Source of the DNA: Streptomyces sp. NRRL WC-3742
GTDB lineage: Bacteria; Actinomycetota; Actinomycetes; Streptomycetales; Streptomycetaceae
Length of the DNA stretch: 64,000 bases
NCBI RefSeq assembly: GCF_000720635.1
Contig: NZ_JOCF01000019.1
Coordinates: 1 to 64,000, forward strand
Direction of reading: 5' to 3'
Part shown: one piece after another, positions 57,555-64,000 of the stretch
Numbering within the stretch: position 1 is the first letter of the stretch
How the letters are laid out: every line of letters begins with the position of its first letter
Translations under genes and position numbers: made by a program
The notes under the pieces: model-generated
Told to the model about the DNA's origin: nothing
The model's database searches: none
The model's input: the letters and a program-made list of their open reading frames with translations, nothing else

Positions 57555-58763
57555 TCAGTACCGGGCCAGGGCGGAGCTGAGGCGCTGCTCGATGTCGGTG
57601 AGCGCGGCGACGCCGAACATCCGGCCGTCCGCCTCGACGACGAGGTACTCCCCCGCCGGGGTGGCCTGGAGGGCGCGCAGCAGGTCCTCGCCGCCGAGGT
57701 CGGCGTCCAGGCGCATGCCGGGCTCCAGGTCGCGGGAGAGCGGGCCGACGGAGACCCAGGGGCGGCGGTGCTCGGGCACGGCCCGTACGGCCGACTCGCG
57801 GACGATGGCGATCGGCTCGCCCCGGCCGTCCACCACCACGACGGCGCCGGCCTGGGCCTCGCGGGCGCGGCGCATGGCCTCGCCGAGGGGGGTGTCGGCG
57901 GTGACCTCGACGGCGCGGCGGGCGATGTCGCGCAGCCTCAGGCCCGGCAGGACCTCCTTGAGGCGGGCGTTGCGCAGGCTGCCCGTCGCGCCGTTCCAGA
58001 TGATCGCGGCGAGGACGGCGGCCAGGACGGCGTCGACCAGGGTGTCGGTTCCGGAGCGCTCGGTGGTGCGGGCCGCGTTGAGCAGCGGCAGGCCGACGAG
58101 GACGGCGACGGCGAGCACCCGGCCCGCCCAGGCGGCGGCGACGGTGCCGGCCATGGGCCTGCCGGTGATCGCCCAGACCACGGCGCGCAGCATCCGGCCG
58201 CCGTCCAGCGGCAGGCCCGGCAGCAGGTTGAAGGCGGCGACGACGAAGTTGGCGACCGTCAGCCCGGTGAGCAGCACCCCGGGCACGGTGGAGAGCTCCA
58301 CGGCCTGCACGGCCAGCAGGAACAGCCCACCGAGGACGAGCGAGAGCAGCGGGCCGACGAAGGCGAGCCAGAACTCGCGCCAGGGCGACTCGGCCTCGTT
58401 CTCGATCTCCGAGACGCCGCCGAAGAACTGCAGCTGGATGCGCCGCACCCCGAGCCGGTAGCGCAGCGCGACCAGGGTGTGGGCGAGCTCGTGCACCAGG
58501 ACGGAGGCGTAGAAGGCGACGGCGAAGAAGAACGCGAGGAGGTAGCGGGCGCCGCCGAGGTCGGGCAGGACGTCGCCGAGCTGGCCGCCGAAGACCCAGG
58601 TGATCAGCGCGGCGATGACGAACCAGGAGGGGGTGACGTAGATCGGCACGCCGAAGGGGCGGCCCATCAGGATGCCGCCGCCGCGCCCGGGCGGCTCCGG
58701 GCGGCGCCCGCGGTCGTCCTTCGGCGGCTGGTCGGAGGTCTGCTGCCCCCTGCTGTCGCTCAC
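57555..58763 (-). CDS. site-2 protease family metalloprotease (M50) with CBS domains
   Basis: A 402-residue intramembrane zinc protease: VHELAH is the HExxH site in a membrane helix, and NLLPGLPLDGGR carries the third ligand Asp. About six helices are followed by two CBS motifs in the C-terminal 130 residues, which may sense adenylates. Such enzymes cleave membrane-bound regulators or anchored signal remnants. ATG at 58763. It is 79 bases upstream of trmI on the same strand and divergent from the RecB-like nuclease gene. Confidence 0.92.
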   Translation of the reverse strand: MSDSRGQQTSDQPPKDDRGRRPEPPGRGGGILMGRPFGVPIYVTPSWFVIAALITWVFGGQLGDVLPDLGGARYLLAFFFAVAFYASVLVHELAHTLVALRYRLGVRRIQLQFFGGVSEIENEAESPWREFWLAFVGPLLSLVLGGLFLLAVQAVELSTVPGVLLTGLTVANFVVAAFNLLPGLPLDGGRMLRAVVWAITGRPMAGTVAAAWAGRVLAVAVLVGLPLLNAARTTERSGTDTLVDAVLAAVLAAIIWNGATGSLRNARLKEVLPGLRLRDIARRAVEVTADTPLGEAMRRAREAQAGAVVVVDGRGEPIAIVRESAVRAVPEHRRPWVSVGPLSRDLEPGMRLDADLGGEDLLRALQATPAGEYLVVEADGRMFGVAALTDIEQRLSSALARY

Positions 58764-58930
58764 CGTGATCCCTTCGGTCGTCTCCGCCGCGTCGTGCCCG
58801 GTGCGCCCACGCTACGTGATCGCGGGCCTGCCGCGGCGCGGGCCCCACGATCCCTTCATACCCATCGCGGGGGGTGCCCTGGCAGAGCCGTGGCAGCGGG
58901 ATGACAGCGAAGGGCAATAGGGTCGTGGGC

Positions 58931-59851
58931 ATGCAGCAGACCGACACCACCACACCGGCCGTGGCCGCGGCCCGCCCGGCGGCGGCGCCGACCGGCCTGT
59001 CCCCGTCCCGGGCGGGGGACTTCCTGACCTGTCCCCTGCTGTACCGGCTGCGGGTGATCGACCGGCTTCCGGAGCCGCCGAGCGCGGCGGCGACCAGGGG
59101 CACCCTGGTGCACGCGGTGCTGGAGCGGCTGTTCGACTCCCCCGCGACAGAGCGCACGCCCGAGCGGGCGCTCGGGCTGCTGCGCCCGCAGTGGGAGCGG
59201 CTGCTCGGGGAACGGCCGGAGCTGGCCGGATTGTTCCCGGAGGATCCGGACGGCGCGGCGCTGACCCGCTGGCTGGCGGACGCCGAGAAGCTGGTCGGCC
59301 AGTGGTTCCGCCTGGAGGACCCGACGCGGCTGCACCCGGTGGAGCGCGAGCTGTACGTGGAGACGGCGCTGGAGTCGGGCCTGCTGCTGCGCGGGTACAT
59401 CGACCGGGTGGACGTCGCCCCGACCGGCGAGGTCCGGCTGGTGGACTACAAGACCGGCCGGGCGCCCTCGCGGGACTTCGAGGGCAAGGCGATGTTCCAG
59501 ATGAAGTTCTACGCGCTGGTGGTGTGGCGCTGGAAGGGCGTGATCCCCCGGCGGCTGCAACTGGTCTACCTCGGCGGGGGCGGGGACGTGGTGAGCTACG
59601 ACCCGGACGAGGCGGACCTGCTGGCGGTGGAGCGCAAGCTGCTGGCGCTGTGGGAGCGGATCGGCCACGCCGTGGCCACCGGGGATTTCCCGGCCACCCG
59701 CAACCGGCTCTGCGACTGGTGCGATCATCAGGCCAGTTGCCCGGAGTTCGGGGGCACCCCGCCGCCGTACCCCCTTCCCGTGGCAGCACGAGCACGTACG
59801 TCTGAAGAGGACGATCCCACGGGGGATCTGAGGAGCAAGGAGTCCGAGTGA
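58931..59851 (+). CDS. RecB-family PD-(D/E)XK exonuclease
   Basis: A 306-residue nuclease: LSPSRAGDFLTCPLLYRLRVID at the N-terminus, GTLVHAVLERLF, then the core motif GYIDRVDVAP with VRLVDYKTGRAP (Asp and Lys of the active site). It ends with the cysteines of an iron-sulfur fold (TRNRLCDWCDHQASCPEF; with the early CPLLY Cys this gives the four-Cys set of AddB/Cas4-like nucleases). It likely acts in DNA repair. The start at ATG 58931 fits the family; 58901 is possible. It ends in a GTGA overlap with the response regulator gene. Confidence 0.87.
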   Translation: MQQTDTTTPAVAAARPAAAPTGLSPSRAGDFLTCPLLYRLRVIDRLPEPPSAAATRGTLVHAVLERLFDSPATERTPERALGLLRPQWERLLGERPELAGLFPEDPDGAALTRWLADAEKLVGQWFRLEDPTRLHPVERELYVETALESGLLLRGYIDRVDVAPTGEVRLVDYKTGRAPSRDFEGKAMFQMKFYALVVWRWKGVIPRRLQLVYLGGGGDVVSYDPDEADLLAVERKLLALWERIGHAVATGDFPATRNRLCDWCDHQASCPEFGGTPPPYPLPVAARARTSEEDDPTGDLRSKESE

Positions 59852-60519
59852 CGATCCGAGTGCTGCTGGTCGACGACCAGCCGCTGCTGCGCACGGGTTT
59901 CCGGATGATCCTGGAGGCCGAGACCGACCTGGTGGTGGTCGGTGAGGCCGGCGACGGACAGCAGGCGCTGGACCAGGTGCGGGCGCTGCAGCCCGACGTG
60001 GTGCTGATGGACATCCGGATGCCGCGGATGGACGGCGTCGAGGCGACCCGCAGGATCGCCGGCCCCGGGCGCGACGGCCCGGCCAAGGTGCTGGTGCTGA
60101 CCACCTTCGACCTGGACGAGTACGTGGTGGAGGCGCTGCGCGCGGGCGCGAGCGGCTTCCTCCTCAAGGACGTCCCGGCCGAGGAGCTGGTGCAGGCCAT
60201 CCGGGTGGTCGCGGACGGCGCGGCCATGCTGGCGCCGAGCATCACCCGCCGGCTGCTGGACATGTACGCCACCAAGCTGCCCTCGGGCGAGGAGGCGCCG
60301 CCGCAGGCCCTGGGCGCGCTGACCGACCGGGAGCTGGAGGTGCTGAAGCTGGTGGCCCGCGGGCTGTCGAACGCGGAGATCGCCGCCGAGCTGTTCGTCA
60401 GCGAGACGACGGTCAAGACACACGTCGGCCACGTGCTGACCAAGCTCCAGCTGCGCGACCGGGTGCAGGCCGCGGTGTACGCCTACGAGAGCGGGCTGGT
60501 GCGCCCCGGCGCCCTGTAG
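59848..60519 (+). CDS. orphan NarL/FixJ-family response regulator
   Basis: A 223-residue regulator with receiver domain (VDDQPLLR, phospho-acceptor in VVLMDIRMPRMDG, Lys in FLLKDVP) and LuxR-type HTH (LTDRELEVLKLVARGLSNAEIA, TVKTHVGHVL). GTG 59848 overlaps the nuclease stop (GTGA), so it is translated with the nuclease; no kinase gene is adjacent. A strong bidirectional hairpin follows. Its kinase must be elsewhere. Confidence 0.92.
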   Translation: MTIRVLLVDDQPLLRTGFRMILEAETDLVVVGEAGDGQQALDQVRALQPDVVLMDIRMPRMDGVEATRRIAGPGRDGPAKVLVLTTFDLDEYVVEALRAGASGFLLKDVPAEELVQAIRVVADGAAMLAPSITRRLLDMYATKLPSGEEAPPQALGALTDRELEVLKLVARGLSNAEIAAELFVSETTVKTHVGHVLTKLQLRDRVQAAVYAYESGLVRPGAL

Positions 60520-60535
60520 GACACCTGTAGGACAC

Positions 60536-60582
60536 GCACGAGGAAGGCCCGCTCCGGCGTCCGGAGCGGGCCTTCCTCGTGC
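60536..60582. terminator. 22-bp perfect bidirectional terminator
   Basis: A 22-base arm at 60536-60557 pairs perfectly with 60561-60582 around CGT. It lies between the plus-strand response regulator and the minus-strand binding-protein gene, whose stop is three bases away. Confidence 0.9.
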
Positions 60583-60584
60583 GC

Positions 60585-62198
60585 CTAGTTGCTGCGGCCG
60601 ATGTCCCAGAAGCGGAACACGCCGGTGGTGTCGACGGTGGACTCGACGCCGGTGATGTACGAGCGCGCGGCGAAGAACGCCTTGTTCTGGTACAGCGGGA
60701 TGAGCGGCGCGTTCTCCGCGACGATCTGCTGGATCTGCGCGTAGCCGGCGGCGGCGGCGCTGCGGTCGGCCTGCTTGAGGCCGTCCGGCACCAGCTTGCC
60801 GCTGATCCGCGGGTCGTCCCAGCCGTGGTGGTAGGCGCCGCCCTGGACGATCAGCGGGGCGATGTAGTTGTCCGGGTCCGGGTAGTCGGCGAACCAACCG
60901 ATGATGTACGCCTGGTACTTGCCCTCGGACCAGCCCTTCTTGTAGGCGTCCCAGTCGGGCTCCTGCTGGACGGTCACCTGGAACAGGCCGCCGACCTCGA
61001 GCTGCTTCTTGAGCGTCTCCGGTTCGGCGTTGCCGGCCCGCGAGCGCGACCAGGTGAGGTTGAGCTTGACCGGCAGCTGGACCTTGGCGTCGGTGAGGAT
61101 CTTCTTCGCCTTGGCGGTGTCCTGGTCGCCGTAGCGGTCGAAGTAGGCGGTGGTGTGGCCGTTGACGCCGGCCGGGACGAGCGCGTACAGCGGCTGGACG
61201 GTCCGGGCGAAGACGTCGCGGGCGAGCGCCTTGCGGTCGAGCAGCTGGGCGGCGGCCTGGCGGACGGCGACGTTGCCGCCGACGGAGTCCTTGGTGTTGA
61301 AGACCAGCGAGCGGGTGTCGTTGCTGTCGCCCTCGACGACCTGCACGTCCGAGGCGCCGGACTGCTGGTCGGAGTGCATCTGGGCGGCGGTGTTCGGCTC
61401 CAGGCTGTTGTCGGTGAGGTCGACCTCGCCCTTGTCCAGCGCGGTCTTGAGGTCGGCCGGCTGGTCGAAGTACCGCACGGTGAACTTGCTGTTGCGCGGC
61501 TTGGCCTCGCCGCTGTACTTGTCGTTGGTCACCAGCACGACCTTGCCGAGCCGCTGCCCGTCGCCCTTGCCGGCCTTGACCATCTCGACCGAGTCGAAGC
61601 GGTACGGGCCGGAGCCGACCAGCTTGTCGTTGGCGACGAGCTTGTCCGCCGGGTACGCCTGGTGGTCGACGATGGCGCCGGCCGGGCCGGCGAGCTTGGC
61701 CGGGAGGGTGGCGTCGGGGGCGCCAAGGTGGAAGAGCACCTCGTTGTCGCCCTTGGCCTCGACCGTCTTGATGGAGGAGAGCAGCGAGCCCGGGCCGTTG
61801 GGGTCGTTGATCTTCCGGGTGCGCTCGACGGAGAACACCACGTCCTGGGCGGTCAGCGGGTGGCCGTTGGAGAACTTGAGGCCGGGGCGCAGGGTGCAGT
61901 GGTACTGCATGGCGTCGGCGCCGGAGAACTCGCAGGACTGCGCGGCGTCCGGGGAGGGCGCGCTGGAGGCGGCGGGGAAGGCCAGCAGCGACTGGAAGGT
62001 GTTGCGCAGCAGCATCCAGGACGCGGAGTCGTACGCGGCGGCCGGGTCCAGCACGCCGGTGAGCTGGGTCGTCCCCATGGTGATCGCCTTGCCGTCGCCG
62101 CCCTTGACGGCGTCGGTCACCGACCCGCAGCCGGTCAGCGTCACGGCGACCAGGCCGGCACAACCGAGTGCTGCCAGGCGTTCAGCGGGAGTTCTCAC
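60585..62198 (-). CDS. peptide-binding ABC lipoprotein (SBP family 5), no permease nearby
   Basis: A 537-residue solute-binding protein: signal peptide with lipobox LTGC near residue 24, then the family 5 fold (LDPAAAYDSASWMLLRNTFQ, LRPGLKFSNGHPLTAQDV, GSGPYRF and DYPDPDNYIAPL). Its closest kin bind oligopeptides or nickel-type ligands. GTG 62198 follows AAGGACG. No permease or ATPase gene is adjacent, unlike the importer at 18.9-24.6 kb, so it either uses a distant importer or has a separate sensory or exchange role. A 236-base gap upstream shows no gene. Confidence 0.88.
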   Translation of the reverse strand: MRTPAERLAALGCAGLVAVTLTGCGSVTDAVKGGDGKAITMGTTQLTGVLDPAAAYDSASWMLLRNTFQSLLAFPAASSAPSPDAAQSCEFSGADAMQYHCTLRPGLKFSNGHPLTAQDVVFSVERTRKINDPNGPGSLLSSIKTVEAKGDNEVLFHLGAPDATLPAKLAGPAGAIVDHQAYPADKLVANDKLVGSGPYRFDSVEMVKAGKGDGQRLGKVVLVTNDKYSGEAKPRNSKFTVRYFDQPADLKTALDKGEVDLTDNSLEPNTAAQMHSDQQSGASDVQVVEGDSNDTRSLVFNTKDSVGGNVAVRQAAAQLLDRKALARDVFARTVQPLYALVPAGVNGHTTAYFDRYGDQDTAKAKKILTDAKVQLPVKLNLTWSRSRAGNAEPETLKKQLEVGGLFQVTVQQEPDWDAYKKGWSEGKYQAYIIGWFADYPDPDNYIAPLIVQGGAYHHGWDDPRISGKLVPDGLKQADRSAAAAGYAQIQQIVAENAPLIPLYQNKAFFAARSYITGVESTVDTTGVFRFWDIGRSN

Positions 62199-62434
62199 GG
62201 GCGCGTCCTTGGGCTGGGGTACGAACCCGAGTAGCGTGCCATATCGAACACATTCGACCGGTACCCGTGAAGATGACGTTTGGGATACGGGAGTTGGGGG
62301 CAGTCGGCGATACCCGACGAGTTGTCAGGCATTGCCCGATTTCTCCCCGGGGCGAACCTCGAAGGCGGTACGAACAAATCCCCTTACCAGCCGGTAGGGG
62401 CGCCCGCGATGAGATGACAATCACACTCAAACAT

Positions 62435-63139
62435 TCACACCCGGGCGGCGACCACCGAGCGCAGCAGGTCCAGGTCCACCTGCTCCAGCGAGGAGACCAC
62501 CAGGCGCCCAGGGGCCGGCTCGATCGGCGCCACCGACGGCACCGCGATCACCGGGCAGCCCGCCGCCTCGCCCGCCCGTACCCCGGTCGGGGTGTCCTCG
62601 ACCACCACGCAGCGGCCCGGCTCGGCGCCCAGGCGGCGGGCCGCCTCCAGGTACGGGTCCGGGAACGGCTTGGTGCGCGCCACCTCGTCGCCGCCGATGG
62701 TGAAGGCGAAGTGCTCGGCGCCCAGCGAGCGCAGCACGATGTCGATCACGTGCCGGTGCGAGGCCGACACCAGGGCGGCCGGGATCCCGTGCGCGTCCAG
62801 GGTGTTGAGCAGCCGCTCGGCGCCCGGCATCAGCGGCACCCCGCCGGCGAGCAGTTCCACGAAGCGCTCGTTGACCATCACCCCGAGGTCGGCCGGGGCG
62901 ATGTCCACGCCGGTGCGGCCGACCAGGTAGTCCATCACCCGCGTCATCGGGCCGCCGACCACGTGGGCGCGGTCCGCCTCGTCCAGCTGGTGGCCCAGCT
63001 CGGCGAAGAGCGTGACCTCGGCCTGCCACCAGAAGTCCTCGGTGTCCACCAGCGTGCCGTCCATGTCCAGCAGCACCGCCTGGAGCCCCCGGGCGTCCCC
63101 GTGGTCGAGCACGCGCGTGGCGGTGGTGGTGGAGGTCAT
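62435..63139 (-). CDS. HAD-superfamily phosphatase (beta-phosphoglucomutase-like)
   Basis: A 234-residue hydrolase: nucleophile motif LLDMDGTLVDTE (first Asp attacks phosphate), Ser/Thr motif ALVSASHRHV, a Lys in ARTKPFPDPY and acidic VVVEDTPTGVRAG. A helical cap domain lies between the first two motifs (class C1). The substrate is a phosphorylated metabolite that cannot be named. ATG 63139 is chosen; the frame is open upstream. It follows metH on the same strand after a terminator-like hairpin. Confidence 0.9.
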   Translation of the reverse strand: MTSTTTATRVLDHGDARGLQAVLLDMDGTLVDTEDFWWQAEVTLFAELGHQLDEADRAHVVGGPMTRVMDYLVGRTGVDIAPADLGVMVNERFVELLAGGVPLMPGAERLLNTLDAHGIPAALVSASHRHVIDIVLRSLGAEHFAFTIGGDEVARTKPFPDPYLEAARRLGAEPGRCVVVEDTPTGVRAGEAAGCPVIAVPSVAPIEPAPGRLVVSSLEQVDLDLLRSVVAARV

Positions 63140-63185
63140 GGCGGCTTCCTTCCGTCCGGACCCGGGCGCGCCCGGGGATGGCACA

Positions 63186-63213
63186 GGCCGGCCCGCTGGT
63201 GAGCGGACCGGCC
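63186..63213 (-). terminator. hairpin between metH and the HAD phosphatase gene
   Basis: GGCCGG/CCGGCC plus five inner pairs, with one mismatch and a GGTG loop, sit 66 bases beyond the metH stop on the minus strand. Confidence 0.6.
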
Positions 63214-63278
63214 CGTTCAGGATCATCCAGAATACGCCCGCACCCTCCGGAAAGAGCGAACGCGGCGGGGCGATGGGA

Positions 63279-64000
63279 TTACCGGGCGTTGAAGTACTTC
63301 GCCTCGGGGTGGTGGATCACGATCGCGTCCGTGGACTGCTCCGGGTGCAGCTGGAACTCCTCGGAGAGCACCACGCCGATCCGCTCGGGCCGCAGCAGCT
63401 CGGCGATCTTGGAGCGGTCCTCCAGCTCGGGACAGGCCCCGTAGCCGAGCGAGAACCGGGCGCCGCGGTACTTGAGCGCGAACATGTCCTTCACGTCCTG
63501 CGGGTCCTCGCCGGAGAAGCCCAGCTCGTAGCGGACCCGGGCGTGCCAGAACTCGGCCAGCGCCTCGGCCAGCTGGACGGAGAGGCCGTGCAGCTCCAGG
63601 TAGTCGCGGTAGGAGTTCTCCGCGAACAGTTCGTTGGCCGCCTCCGAGATCCGGTTGCCCATGGTGACGACCTGAAGGCCCACCACGTCCCGCTGGCCGG
63701 ACTCCTCCGGGCGGAAGAAGTCCGCCAGGCAGAGTCGGCGCCCGCGCCGCTGGCGGGGGAAGGTGAAGCGGGTGCGCTCGGTGCCGTCCTCGTGGAAGAC
63801 GATCAGGTCGTCGCCCTTGGAGTTGGCCGGGTAGTAGCCGTAGACCACGGCGGCCTCCAGCCAGCCCTCGGTCTGCAGCCGGTCCAGCCAGGCGCGCAGC
63901 CGCGGCCGGCCCTCGGTCTCCACCAGCTCCTCGTACGAGGGACCGTCACCGGCGCGGGCGGCCTTGAGCCCCCACTGCCCCTTGAACAGCGCGTCCTCGT
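63279..64000 (-). CDS. metH: cobalamin-dependent methionine synthase, C-terminal part (runs off the window)
   Basis: At least 240 residues of the C-terminal activation domain of MetH: RPRLRAWLDRLQTEG, YGYYPANSKGDDLIVF, LCLADFFRP and QVVTMGNRISEAANELFAENSYRDYLELHGLSVQLAEALAEFWHARVR, then the SAM-binding RGARFSLGYGACPELEDRSKIAELL. This domain binds SAM to reactivate oxidised cobalamin. The frame stays open to the window edge; the methyl-transferring domains lie beyond it. It makes methionine from homocysteine and methyltetrahydrofolate. Confidence 0.95.
   Translation of the reverse strand, partial: EDALFKGQWGLKAARAGDGPSYEELVETEGRPRLRAWLDRLQTEGWLEAAVVYGYYPANSKGDDLIVFHEDGTERTRFTFPRQRRGRRLCLADFFRPEESGQRDVVGLQVVTMGNRISEAANELFAENSYRDYLELHGLSVQLAEALAEFWHARVRYELGFSGEDPQDVKDMFALKYRGARFSLGYGACPELEDRSKIAELLRPERIGVVLSEEFQLHPEQSTDAIVIHHPEAKYFNAR

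Overview
The window is high-GC actinomycete DNA, most likely from a Streptomyces or Kitasatospora (Streptomycetaceae). The evidence is the strong G/C third-position bias, the many GTG starts and ATGA/TGATG gene overlaps, and a complete Pup-proteasome locus beside tatAC and the WYL pair pafB/pafC. I see no tRNA, rRNA, CRISPR array, transposase or prophage.

Layout. 1-6.6 kb holds an acyl-ACP desaturase, a CDF metal exporter, a 5'-3' exonuclease and a MacB-type ABC exporter pair. 6.7-9.8 kb holds the most novel-looking unit: a radical SAM protein translationally coupled to a PLP aminotransferase-fold protein, divergent from a low-GC, cysteine-rich 172-residue protein ending in GGCCYQE. 9.9-10.9 kb is a gene graveyard: a CYTH gene stopped by an in-frame TAG, a 3' fragment of a TrmO-like gene, and three perfect hairpins in a row. 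10.9-13.8 kb is a Ski2/Mtr4-type helicase, followed by a roadblock protein and an ArsR regulator.

16.1-40.6 kb reads as one nutritional programme for proline- and hydroxyproline-rich peptides. It encodes a class V PLP enzyme, a DPP4-type S9 peptidase, a five-gene oligopeptide ABC importer, an Xaa-Pro aminopeptidase, and then a GntR-controlled hydroxyproline catabolic cluster. That cluster has a Pyr2C reductase-like protein, two Cys/Cys proline-racemase-family enzymes, a semialdehyde dehydrogenase, a DapA-like deaminase and a three-part D-hydroxyproline dehydrogenase. A 14-bp motif close to TGTGACATTTCACA occurs at five promoters spread over both halves. Interposed are a HigB/HigA-type pair whose toxin carries a premature TAA, a NarL-type two-component system, an ABC exporter and a truncated Uma2 remnant.

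40.7-55.2 kb is the conserved protein-quality block: tatC, tatA, a small membrane protein, a zinc-ribbon protein, pafC, pafB, three FKBP prolyl isomerases, pafA, prcA, prcB, pup, dop and the proteasomal ATPase arc. 55.4-64 kb continues with a ferredoxin, a membrane-anchored unknown, trmI, a site-2 protease, a RecB-like nuclease coupled to a response regulator, an orphan peptide-binding lipoprotein, a HAD phosphatase and the 3' end of metH.
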